From: Acetofilamentum sp.
Lineage (GTDB): Bacteria; Bacteroidota; Bacteroidia; Bacteroidales; DTU049
Direction of reading: 5' to 3'
Assembly: GCA_020720525.1 (NCBI GenBank)
Contig: DYON01000020.1
Location: 1-10,748, forward strand
Length of the DNA: 10,748 nt
Positions 1 to 6,102 of this stretch are shown here, piece after piece (within the stretch, counting starts at the first letter, position 1; every line of letters begins with the position of its first letter). The position numbers and the translations under genes are program-made. The notes beneath the pieces were generated by a model, which saw only the letters and a program-made list of their open reading frames with translations, was not told where the DNA came from and ran no database searches.

Positions 1-78
1 TTGGATACAGTCCAACTATAACTCTTTACAACTCAAAAAAATTTGGGAACAATTACAAAATCGACTAAAATAAAAAAC

Positions 79-417
79 ATGAAAATTGCCTTCACATCAA
101 CCGGAAAAACAATGAAATCGCAAATCGATCCACGCTTTGGAAGAACTGAATATTTCATCATCTACGACGATGCAACCAACAACTTTGAGGTTATCGACAA
201 CAGTGCTGTTAAAAACGATGCACATGGAGCAGGCACAGCTACTTCGCAAAAAATATTCGAGATCAAACCCGATGTTCTCATCACAGGGAATGGTCCTGGT
301 GAAACAGCCGCAAAAGCATTGAAAAGCCTCGATATGCGCATTTTTATAGGTGCTGCCGACTCAACCATTGCCGAAGCATACCAAAATTTCAAAGACAATA
401 AGCTTACTGAGTTGTAG
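79..417 (+). CDS. NifX/NifB-family (dinitrogenase iron-molybdenum cofactor biosynthesis fold) protein
   Basis: A 112-residue single-domain protein beginning MKIAFTSTG. An upstream in-frame TTG at 43 would add 12 residues, but the family normally starts just before the first beta strand, as at ATG 79. Family marks are an N-terminal KIAF strand, the QIDPRFGRTEYF segment (residues 15-26), HGAGTA (49-54, with His49), the DVLITGNGPGETAAKAL stretch (65-81), and a C-terminal helix ending NKLTEL. This is the small stand-alone NifX/NafY/MTH1175-like fold, which in characterised members binds Fe-S or Fe-Mo cofactor clusters. Stand-alone copies are common in anaerobes without nitrogenase, and no nif genes are visible here, so a nitrogenase role is not implied. 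It points towards the decayed crp/tusA fragments and is separated by them from the sulfur operon. Family confidence is high; function is unknown. Confidence 0.85.
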   Translation: MKIAFTSTGKTMKSQIDPRFGRTEYFIIYDDATNNFEVIDNSAVKNDAHGAGTATSQKIFEIKPDVLITGNGPGETAAKALKSLDMRIFIGAADSTIAEAYQNFKDNKLTEL

Positions 418-439
418 ATTGAGTAAATTTGTCGAAACG

Positions 440-532
440 CATTCGAATCTTCACCATCCCAGTGCGCAAATAGGCTACATTTAGCGAGAGAGTATCTTGC
501 CTAATGATGGTTTCACATTTCGCGAAACTCAC
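440..532 (-). pseudogene. Relic of a Crp/Fnr-family sensor domain
   Basis: Read on the minus strand, this stretch encodes about 31 residues (VSFAKCETIIRQDTLSLNVA, then YLRTGMVKIRM). They align without gaps to residues 34-63 or so of the intact Crp/Fnr protein next door (LIFKPGDNIILQGTLSSNVA, then FLKEGVVKLHM), with about 15 identities. The match covers only the start of the cyclic-nucleotide-binding beta roll. No N-terminus, dimer helix or helix-turn-helix remains, and the open frame runs out into unrelated sequence on both sides. It abuts a TusA-like relic on the opposite strand, which repeats the crp(minus)/tusA(plus) arrangement of the intact locus. Homology to the Crp family is seen directly; that it is dead DNA is inferred from its size. 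Confidence 0.7.
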
Positions 533-538
533 TCTCAC

Positions 539-642
539 GTTGTTCTCGTGAATATCGAAAACGATATTGAATGATGGAAAACGAATTTCGTGGAGTTGTT
601 GAAGAAAACGGATACTCAAGAATTTTCGTTAAAAAAGCGTAG
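539..642 (+). pseudogene. Relic of a TusA-like sulfur carrier gene (C-terminal part)
   Basis: The last frame (574-642, stop TAG 640-642) reads NEFRGVVEENGYSRIFVKKA. It aligns end to end with the C-terminus of the intact TusA-like protein (HEYLGTLEENGYYKIFLRKN), including the identical EENGY and the same end point. Upstream, a second frame (539-577) reads VVLVNIENDIE, then a TGA stop at 572-574, then Trp. This resembles the intact VDIPKW region but has a stop and small deletions. The CPxP active-site segment and the whole N-terminal half are missing. The gene is therefore broken by a stop, a frameshift and truncation. The stop codon lies 6 bases before the 3' end of the convergent Crp/Fnr gene. 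Confidence 0.75.
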
Positions 643-648
643 CAATCG

Positions 649-1326
649 CTATCCTTTTTCGCTAATAAGATTTAATAGATCGCGATTGAGAATACTGATT
701 TTTTTATTTTTTAGATTGATAATTTTCTCCTCATGAAATTCTGTCAGAATTCGGCTTACACTTTCGCGACTTGCGTCGATCAAATTTCCAAGCTCTTCGC
801 GACTCAGTGGCAAAGTAAATGTGTTGCTCCCATAAATAGAATCGGCAAAAAACAAAATATTTTCAGCTAAACTTCCTCTTATTTGCTTCTGTGTTCGGTT
901 TACACATCGGCGAAACGTTGTGAGTTCATTCAAACAAAGCTCAATAAAAAGTTGATAGGTAAACGATGGATTGCTGGTGATAAATTGTTTAAATACATTC
1001 ATGTCGATAAAACAAATAACAGCTTTCTCGATGGCTGTAACCGAATATTGGTTCACCTTATCGCCAAAAGTTGTAGGTAATGCCAAATAAGATTGTGCCT
1101 TGGTGATTTTTGTAATCTGTTCATAAAGAGGCCCTTGCATGTGCAATTTCACAACACCTTCTTTAAGAAAAGCAACATTCGACGAGAGCGTTCCCTGCAG
1201 AATAATGTTATCGCCAGGTTTGAAAATAAGTTCGACACAATTGTGCGACTGATTTTCGATTTGCTCATCGGTAAGATATTTCGAGGCCTGCGACTTATGG
1301 GGACAATCAAGACAGCTATTTTTCAT
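649..1326 (-). CDS. Crp/Fnr-family transcriptional regulator
   Basis: A 225-residue protein from ATG 1326; an adjacent in-frame TTG at 1329 would add one residue. Domains: a short cysteine-bearing N-terminus (C5, C8), a cyclic-nucleotide-binding beta roll at about 20-115, a dimerisation helix at about 120-165, and a C-terminal helix-turn-helix at about 175-197 (SREELGNLIDASRESVSRIL). The recognition helix has the E-x2-S-R pattern (E188, S191, R192) typical of Crp/Fnr proteins that read GTGA/TTGAT half-sites. C5-x2-C8 and C105 (in VICFIDM) sit where two of the paired N-terminal cysteines and Cys122 of E. coli FNR lie, but the equivalent of FNR Cys29 is absent; C30 is nearby. Fe-S or redox sensing is possible but unproven. 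The gene is divergent from the sulfur/electron-transfer operon, and a perfect palindromic half-site pair lies 7 bases upstream of its start, suggesting autoregulation and control of the operon. Confidence 0.92.
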   Translation of the reverse strand: MKNSCLDCPHKSQASKYLTDEQIENQSHNCVELIFKPGDNIILQGTLSSNVAFLKEGVVKLHMQGPLYEQITKITKAQSYLALPTTFGDKVNQYSVTAIEKAVICFIDMNVFKQFITSNPSFTYQLFIELCLNELTTFRRCVNRTQKQIRGSLAENILFFADSIYGSNTFTLPLSREELGNLIDASRESVSRILTEFHEEKIINLKNKKISILNRDLLNLISEKG

Positions 1327-1333
1327 CAAAAAC

Positions 1334-1347
1334 GTGATTTACATCAC
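1334..1347. promoter_or_regulatory. Palindromic Crp/Fnr-type operator (GTGAT-N4-ATCAC)
   Basis: GTGATTTACATCAC is a perfect inverted repeat, matching both the Fnr layout (TTGAT-N4-ATCAA) and the Crp layout (TGTGA-N6-TCACA) closely. It starts 7 bases upstream of the regulator's ATG and overlaps a candidate promoter for that gene, so binding there would be expected to repress the regulator. Two further ATCAC half-sites lie at 1365-1369 and 1387-1391, each 22 bases from the previous one. The palindrome is seen directly; binding by the neighbouring regulator is inferred. Confidence 0.65.
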
Positions 1348-1354
1348 AAAAATA
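1347..1354 (-). promoter_or_regulatory. Candidate -7 element of the crp/fnr promoter
   Basis: On the minus strand this reads TATTTTTG, fitting the Bacteroidota -7 consensus TAnnTTTG. A second match, TAATTTTG, lies at 1355-1362. No clear -33 TTTG is visible at the expected distance. The element overlaps the edge of the palindromic operator. Confidence 0.35.
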
Positions 1355-1423
1355 CAAAATTAAAATCACATGGTAAGTTTTCCAACATCACTTTTATACT
1401 TTTAATTAGAAATAAAGCTGAAA

Positions 1424-1431
1424 TACCTTTG
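1424..1431 (+). promoter_or_regulatory. Candidate -7 element of the dsrE-qmoC operon promoter
   Basis: TACCTTTG fits the Bacteroidota -7 consensus TAnnTTTG and lies 29 bases before the DsrE-like start codon, giving a plausible leader of about 20-25 bases. The -33 region is T-rich but has no exact TTTG. The Crp/Fnr palindrome is centred roughly 95 bases upstream of the predicted start of transcription. Confidence 0.5.
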
Positions 1432-1460
1432 TTCCATCAAAAACAAAAAAATCAAAGACT

Positions 1461-1886
1461 ATGGAAAACAAAAAAATGTGTATGGCTCTTTTCAGTGGGA
1501 GTCTCGATAAGCTTACCGCAGCAGGCGTAATCATGAGTGGAGCTGTTGCCGACGATATGGACATTGATGTGTATGTACTAATGCAAGGTGCCCGAGCATT
1601 TTTGAAAGATATTGCAGAAAACAAAGACCAGCTCAACATGTCCGAAAATGTTGAATATCGGGAGCAATTCATTGCTGCATGCAAAGATTTGAATGTGAAG
1701 GAATGGCATCAGTTTTTTATGGAAGCTAAAGAAATTGGTAACGTAAAATTTCATATTTGTGGCTTAGCTGGTAAGCTTTGGGGTGGTAATAAAATTGAAG
1801 ATTTCGTTGAATGGGCCGACGATATTGTTGGTATAAGCGAATACATTACCGCAGCACAGAATGCCGACATACATCTCTTTATCTAA
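1461..1886 (+). CDS. DsrE/DsrF-like family protein (putative sulfurtransferase)
   Basis: A 141-residue cytoplasmic protein of the DsrE/F/H-like alpha/beta fold. It opens with CMALFSGSLDKLTAAGVIMS (residues 7-26), the usual first strand and following helix. The diagnostic segment is HICGLAGKLWGG (98-109), which places Cys100 where DsrE-type proteins carry the sulfur-binding cysteine; Cys7 and Cys74 are additional. Characterised DsrE relatives hold sulfur as a cysteine persulfide and exchange it with TusA, and a TusA-like gene follows 17 bases downstream. It is the first gene of the operon, with an A-rich leader lacking a Shine-Dalgarno sequence. The ICGLAGKLWGG-type sequence is closer to stand-alone DsrE-like proteins than to DsrE of the DsrEFH hexamer, whose partners DsrF and DsrH are absent. 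The donor of its sulfur is not evident. Confidence 0.85.
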   Translation: MENKKMCMALFSGSLDKLTAAGVIMSGAVADDMDIDVYVLMQGARAFLKDIAENKDQLNMSENVEYREQFIAACKDLNVKEWHQFFMEAKEIGNVKFHICGLAGKLWGGNKIEDFVEWADDIVGISEYITAAQNADIHLFI

Positions 1887-1903
1887 CCTAAAAAAACAAA
1901 ACC

Positions 1904-2155
1904 ATGGAAACTACAAATTTAATGACAATCGTTGCCGAAAAAACCGTTGATGCACGTGGAACAGCATGTCCAGGACCACTGCTCGAAGCAAAAAAAGCAA
2001 TTGGCATTCTCGAAATAGGACAAATAATGGAAGTTCTTTCGGCCGACGAAGGAACACGAGTCGATATTCCAAAATGGTGCACCAAGCAAGGACACGAATA
2101 CCTTGGCACTCTCGAAGAAAATGGATATTATAAAATCTTTTTGCGCAAAAACTAA
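1904..2155 (+). CDS. TusA-like sulfur carrier protein
   Basis: An 83-residue member of the TusA/YedF/SirA family. The hallmark DARGTACPGPLLEAKKAI (residues 16-33) contains the CPxP motif, with Cys22 the expected persulfide-carrying residue. The C-terminal half (EVLSADEGTRVDIPKWCTKQ, then GHEYLGTLEENGYYKIFLRKN) has an extra Cys59 in the DIPKWC segment, which classical TusA lacks. TusA proteins pass sulfane sulfur between enzymes in the cytoplasm. Here the gene lies between a DsrE-like and an MvhD-like gene, so a role in delivering sulfur to or from the Hdr/Qmo-like complex is likely but inferred. The next start codon follows 5 bases after the stop. A broken copy of a similar gene lies at 539-642. 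Confidence 0.92.
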   Translation: METTNLMTIVAEKTVDARGTACPGPLLEAKKAIGILEIGQIMEVLSADEGTRVDIPKWCTKQGHEYLGTLEENGYYKIFLRKN

Positions 2156-2160
2156 TTATT

Positions 2161-2568
2161 ATGGGTATTCCGGAAGGAAAAGCTGCCAAAATTCTAGTAT
2201 TCTCAACCGAGAAAATTTCAGACCCGGCTATCGACATGGCCGGGCTTCTAAAATTGCACTATTCATCGAAAGTTTATACCATTGCTGTTCCATGCTCAAG
2301 CATGATTAAAACACGATGGATTCTTCGTGCATTCGAACAAGGCTTCGATGGTGTTTTTATTGCTGCCGATGGAAGCGATTGCCCTTATGGCGAATCGTGC
2401 ACCGAAAAAACAGGAGCAATAGTAGCTCAAACACATGCTATCATGAAAGAAAACAATATTGAACCCATGCGTTTGAAAATGGCTGCCATTTGCTCGGTTT
2501 GTAGCGAATCGTTTGTGAAACAAATCAAAAGCTTCAACAACAATCTGGTTGAAAAATTAAAATCCTGA
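2161..2568 (+). CDS. MvhD-like hydrogenase/heterodisulfide reductase iron-sulfur subunit
   Basis: A 135-residue protein of the MvhD/FrhD iron-sulfur family. Recognisable segments are VPCSSMIKTRWILRAFEQGF (43-62), DGVFIAADGSDCPYGESC (63-80) and LKMAAICSVCSESF (105-118). Five cysteines (C45, C74, C80, C111, C114) are placed to bind an iron-sulfur centre, [2Fe-2S] in characterised MvhD. In methanogens MvhD passes electrons to HdrA; in the sulfate-reducer Qmo complex an MvhD domain is fused to the C-terminus of QmoB. Here it is a separate gene directly before two HdrA-type genes, with only 2 bases to the next start. It probably docks on one of them as an electron-transfer subunit. No hydrogenase large subunit is in the window, so the hydrogenase name is only historical. 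Confidence 0.85.
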   Translation: MGIPEGKAAKILVFSTEKISDPAIDMAGLLKLHYSSKVYTIAVPCSSMIKTRWILRAFEQGFDGVFIAADGSDCPYGESCTEKTGAIVAQTHAIMKENNIEPMRLKMAAICSVCSESFVKQIKSFNNNLVEKLKS

Positions 2569-2570
2569 TC

Positions 2571-3878
2571 ATGCCATCTATTCAGAAACTCAATTTCGAT
2601 GCAGTAGTAGTTGGCGGCGGTATAGCTGGAGTGGAATCGGCTCTCAATATTGCTAACAGCGGCTACAAAGTGCTATTGGTTGAAAAAGACCTAACCATTG
2701 GGGGAAAAATGATTCTCCTCAGCAAAGTGTTTCCAACACTCGATTGCGCAGCATGTATTACTACTCCCAAAATTTCGGAAGTAGCTCGCCATCCCAATGT
2801 AACCATTTTCACTCAAACCGAAGTGAAAGCTATTCACAAACAAGACAACCACTATTTCAAAGCAGAAATTGTGAAACATGCACGCTTCATCGACGAAAGC
2901 AATTGCACGGGTTGTCAGCTTTGCGAAGAAGCGTGCCCTGTAGTGGTTCCCGATCAATATCAATATGGCATGGTAGGTCGCAAAGCAGCCTACATTCCTT
3001 TCAATATTGCAAGCCCTCGAATTGCCGCTATCGACATCGAAAACTGCATACTCTGCGGAGCATGCGAAAAAGCTTGTCCGACACAATGCATCGATTTCAT
3101 GCAGCACGACGAAGAATACCAAATTATTACGCGTTCGGTTGTGGTTGCAACCGGATTCAATCTATTCGACCCCGTAAAAATTCCACGATTCAGCTCCGAA
3201 ACTGCTCAGAATGTTATCACATCGATGCAAATGGAACGCCTTCTGGCTCCAACACGCCCCTACAATCATGTGATTCGACCCAGCGACGGTCGAATTCCCG
3301 ACAAAATTGCCTACGTTCTATGCACAGGCTCGCGCGACCTCAGCGTTGGCAATCCCATTTGTTCGCAAATTTGCTGCATGTATTCAATCAAGCAAGCACA
3401 GCTGCTAATGGGGTCGCTCCCTATGGCCGACGTTACCATTTATTACATCAACATTCGTTCATTTGGAAAAGGATTTGAAGAATTTTACGAACAAGCAAAA
3501 GGAATGGGAGTAAATTTTGTGAAAGGTAAAGTTGGGAAAATCACTGAAAAATCAAACGGAAATCTAACTCTCCGATACGAAGACATTAAAACTGGCAAGC
3601 TCAAAGAAGCCGACCACGATTTGGTGATTTTATCAGTTGGAGTATTGTCGAACGATGATCCACAACAATTTTTCGCAGAAAATGAATGGAAAAAAGACAA
3701 ATTCAACTTTGCTTTGCAAAAAGATTTGTTTTTCAAGCCATCGCTATCCAACATCGAAGGCGTTTTTCTAGCTGGCACCACTTCGGGTCCGATGGACATC
3801 CCCGATACAATACTATCGGCAGGCGCTGCATCGATGGAAACTATCCGATATATCAAACAATCAACGGTAGAGATATGA
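2571..3878 (+). CDS. qmoA: QmoA-like / HdrA-core flavoprotein with two [4Fe-4S] motifs
   Basis: A 435-residue protein with the compact HdrA core that defines QmoA: a FAD Rossmann motif (VVVGGGIAGVESA, 12-24), IGGKM (43-47), the LDCAACITTPK motif (57-67; C59, C62), and an inserted double ferredoxin with complete ligand sets C112-x2-C115-x2-C118-x3-C122 and C159-x2-C162-x2-C165-x3-C169. Further on are CSQICCM (264-270), RSFGKGFEEFYEQA and the C-terminal FAD motif GVFLAGTTSGPMDIPDT (397-413). It lacks the N-terminal domain and C-terminal ferredoxin of full HdrA. QmoA forms part of a quinone-interacting membrane-bound oxidoreductase that exchanges electrons between menaquinone and soluble partners (AprAB in sulfate reducers). 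AprAB is not present here, so the partner must differ or be encoded elsewhere. Its stop overlaps the start of the next gene (ATGA), implying translational coupling. Confidence 0.85.
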   Translation: MPSIQKLNFDAVVVGGGIAGVESALNIANSGYKVLLVEKDLTIGGKMILLSKVFPTLDCAACITTPKISEVARHPNVTIFTQTEVKAIHKQDNHYFKAEIVKHARFIDESNCTGCQLCEEACPVVVPDQYQYGMVGRKAAYIPFNIASPRIAAIDIENCILCGACEKACPTQCIDFMQHDEEYQIITRSVVVATGFNLFDPVKIPRFSSETAQNVITSMQMERLLAPTRPYNHVIRPSDGRIPDKIAYVLCTGSRDLSVGNPICSQICCMYSIKQAQLLMGSLPMADVTIYYINIRSFGKGFEEFYEQAKGMGVNFVKGKVGKITEKSNGNLTLRYEDIKTGKLKEADHDLVILSVGVLSNDDPQQFFAENEWKKDKFNFALQKDLFFKPSLSNIEGVFLAGTTSGPMDIPDTILSAGAASMETIRYIKQSTVEI

Positions 3879-5806
3879 AAAAAAAGGTAGGAGTATATAT
3901 CTGTCATTGCGGTGGCAATATTTCGGATTATGTAGATGTAGAAAAGGTGCGCGAAGCTGTTGGTCTAGAAGAAGGCGTTTTTCTTGCTAAAACTACTATT
4001 TTTGCATGTGCCGATTCGAACCAAAAAGAAATGGTTCAAGACATTGTGGACAACGAACTCGACGCTGTTGTTGTTGCTTCGTGCTCGCCCAAATTGCACG
4101 AACCCACATTTAGAGCTGTTACCGAACGAGCTGGTCTCAACAAAAGCCATTATGTTCATGCCAATATTCGCGAGCAAGTATCGTGGCCACATTCCGACAA
4201 CAAATTAGGAGCAACCGAAAAAGCAATTCATATTGTCCGCTCTGCTATTGCCAAAGTAATTCTATCGGAACCATCGGAGCCACTTGAAATAAAAACACAT
4301 CAAGCTGTTTTGGTTATTGGTGCAGGTGTTGCAGGCATGAAAGCAGCCAGTTCGCTTGCAAAAATGGGCACGCAAGTTTATTTGATCGAACGCGAACATT
4401 TCATTGGTGGCCGTATTTCGCATTGGGACGTACTTTGTACAACCGACGAAACAGGAAAAGAATTAGTAACGCGGCTTTACAACGATATTTCATCCGACAA
4501 AAACATCACTTTATTCACTGGCGCTGAACTAATCGGAAGTAGTGGTAGCATGGGCAATTTCACTGCCAGCATAAAAATAAAACCTCGCTACGTAAAATCG
4601 GCTTGCAACGAAAATTCGTTCGAAAAAGCAATTTCGGCCTGCCCTGTTGAAGTCCCCGATGAATTCAATTTCAACATCACCAAGCGAAAAGCCATTTATC
4701 ACAATTTTCCAAGCGAATATCCTCATGCAGCAGTGATTGATATTGAGCATTGTACTCGTTGTGGCGAATGCGAAAAAGTATGTCCGCAAATCGATTTCAA
4801 TCAACACGAAGAAACCATCGATTTGAAAGTTGGTTCAATACTTATTGCCACTGGCTTCGACCCATACACTCCACACGAAGGAGAATATGGCTATCAGGTT
4901 ATCGACAATGTGATTACTTTGCCACAATTCAAACGTCTTGTAGCTAATAGCGACGAAAATCTATTGTGGAAAGGCAAAACCATCAACAACATTGCTTACA
5001 TCTATTGTGTTGGCAGCCGGCAAGTGGAAGGCGAAAACAAGTATTGCTCGCGCTATTGCTGCACAACAACAATCTACTCCGCCATTCGAGCTAACAAAAA
5101 ATTCGAAAACCTCAATCATTTTCACTTCACACGAGGAGTTCGCACTTACGGCAAGCAAGAAGAGCTTTATCATCAGGCTTCCAAAGAAGGACAAGTGTTT
5201 TTTCAGTCGTTCGAAGACGATTTGCCAGTTGTTGAGAAACACAACAACAAAACAATAGTAAAAATCAACGATATTCTCACCCACAAAATGCCCATAGAAA
5301 CAGAAGTTGATTTGGTTGTTTTGGTAACAGGAATGGTTCCGCGAGCCGAAAACAATATCAGCGACATTTTGAAAATTCCAAAAGGTCGCGACAAGTTTTT
5401 CAACGAAATACACATGAAACTAAGACCTGTTGAAACCGTAATCGATGGAATCACAATAGCTGGTGCATGTCAGGGTCCGAAAAACGTTGTCGAATCGATT
5501 AACTCATCGCTTTCGGCAGCCATCAAATCGTATTCGTTTGTACGCGAAGAAACATTATCGGTCAATACACTTACAGCTGTGGTTGATGCATCGCTTTGTA
5601 AAATATGCGATGCGTGTGCTAAAGCTTGCCCATTCGATGCTATACATCCAGTAAACATTGGCAACAAAGAAGTTGCCGGAATAACCGAATCGGTTTGCAA
5701 AGGCTGCGGAATGTGCTTGCCGGTTTGCCCCGAAAATGCCATCCAGCTCACATCGTTTACCGACAACGAAGTGGAACAAATGATTGATATGCTTGCACGC
5801 GACTAA
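3875..5806 (+). CDS. hdrA: Full-length HdrA-like flavoprotein with a degenerate inserted cluster
   Basis: Start set at ATG 3875, overlapping the previous stop, because the HdrA N-terminus (KKVGVYICHCGGNISDYVDV) begins there; the frame stays open upstream to 3686 but that sequence is antisense-like filler. At 643 residues it has full HdrA architecture. The N-terminal domain carries C10, C12, C45 and C70; a FAD Rossmann motif (VLVIGAGVAGMKAA) lies at 145-158; an inserted ferredoxin at 235-310; KYCSRYCC at 389-396; and a C-terminal double ferredoxin with C575/578/581/585 and C608/611/614/618. In the inserted ferredoxin the second site is complete (C293/296/299/303), but the first keeps only C244 and C256, spaced 11 apart, so two ligands are missing. 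The LDCxxC motif of the neighbouring paralogue is also absent. Together with the separate MvhD-like protein it may stand in for QmoB, or form an HdrA hub as in methanogen and sHdr complexes. Confidence 0.88.
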   Translation: MKKKVGVYICHCGGNISDYVDVEKVREAVGLEEGVFLAKTTIFACADSNQKEMVQDIVDNELDAVVVASCSPKLHEPTFRAVTERAGLNKSHYVHANIREQVSWPHSDNKLGATEKAIHIVRSAIAKVILSEPSEPLEIKTHQAVLVIGAGVAGMKAASSLAKMGTQVYLIEREHFIGGRISHWDVLCTTDETGKELVTRLYNDISSDKNITLFTGAELIGSSGSMGNFTASIKIKPRYVKSACNENSFEKAISACPVEVPDEFNFNITKRKAIYHNFPSEYPHAAVIDIEHCTRCGECEKVCPQIDFNQHEETIDLKVGSILIATGFDPYTPHEGEYGYQVIDNVITLPQFKRLVANSDENLLWKGKTINNIAYIYCVGSRQVEGENKYCSRYCCTTTIYSAIRANKKFENLNHFHFTRGVRTYGKQEELYHQASKEGQVFFQSFEDDLPVVEKHNNKTIVKINDILTHKMPIETEVDLVVLVTGMVPRAENNISDILKIPKGRDKFFNEIHMKLRPVETVIDGITIAGACQGPKNVVESINSSLSAAIKSYSFVREETLSVNTLTAVVDASLCKICDACAKACPFDAIHPVNIGNKEVAGITESVCKGCGMCLPVCPENAIQLTSFTDNEVEQMIDMLARD

Positions 5807-5823
5807 CTGAAAAAACGAAAATC

Positions 5824-6102
5824 ATGGAAGAAAACAAAGAACAAACATTCAGGCAAAAGCGCGAAACACACACAGTGCCGCAACATGTCAAAGACAAATT
5901 GAAAGAATACAATTCCATTAAAAAAAGAATTACTGAAATCATGGGCGACGAAGAATGGAATATTCCCAACCTTGCTGCCAAGCTCGAAATGAGCACAACC
6001 GAAACGCTCTACTATGTTATGTCGATGCTTAAATTTGGGCAAGTTGTTACAACTGGTGTCGATGATATGGATGAATACTATTTCTATAAAATCAAAAAAT
6101 GA
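5824..6102 (+). CDS. Small winged-helix-like protein of the hdr/qmo operon
   Basis: A 92-residue protein with a charged N-terminal region (1-40) followed by a compact domain. WNIPNLAAKLEMSTTETLYYVMSML (45-69) has the look of a helix-turn-helix, and the C-terminus VVTTGVDDMDEYYFYKIKK (74-92) would form the wing. No cysteines or membrane segments are present. The gene lies 17 bases after the HdrA-like gene and overlaps the QmoC-like gene by 4 bases (ATGA), so its product is probably made with the complex. It could be a DNA-binding regulator of the operon or a structural/assembly subunit that has borrowed the fold. The sequence does not decide between these. I do not recognise a named family. 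Confidence 0.75.
   Translation: MEENKEQTFRQKRETHTVPQHVKDKLKEYNSIKKRITEIMGDEEWNIPNLAAKLEMSTTETLYYVMSMLKFGQVVTTGVDDMDEYYFYKIKK

Noticed and set aside
1..15. Inverted repeat TTGGA-N5-TCCAA at the window edge
   Set aside because: Only five paired bases and cut by the window boundary, so neither terminator nor operator can be supported.
404..619. 71-residue minus-strand open frame taken as a real gene
   Set aside because: Only about 31 residues resemble a Crp protein. The first 29 are antisense to the TusA relic, so it is a chance open frame across decayed sequence.
2744..3478. Long alternative plus-strand frame inside the QmoA-like gene
   Set aside because: It is a shadow frame with low-complexity, Ser/Arg/Cys-rich translation and no family features; the main frame has full motifs.
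3686..3874. 63-residue upstream extension of the HdrA-like reading frame
   Set aside because: It lies inside the preceding gene in another frame and lacks HdrA similarity. The family N-terminus starts at ATG 3875 with a typical ATGA overlap.
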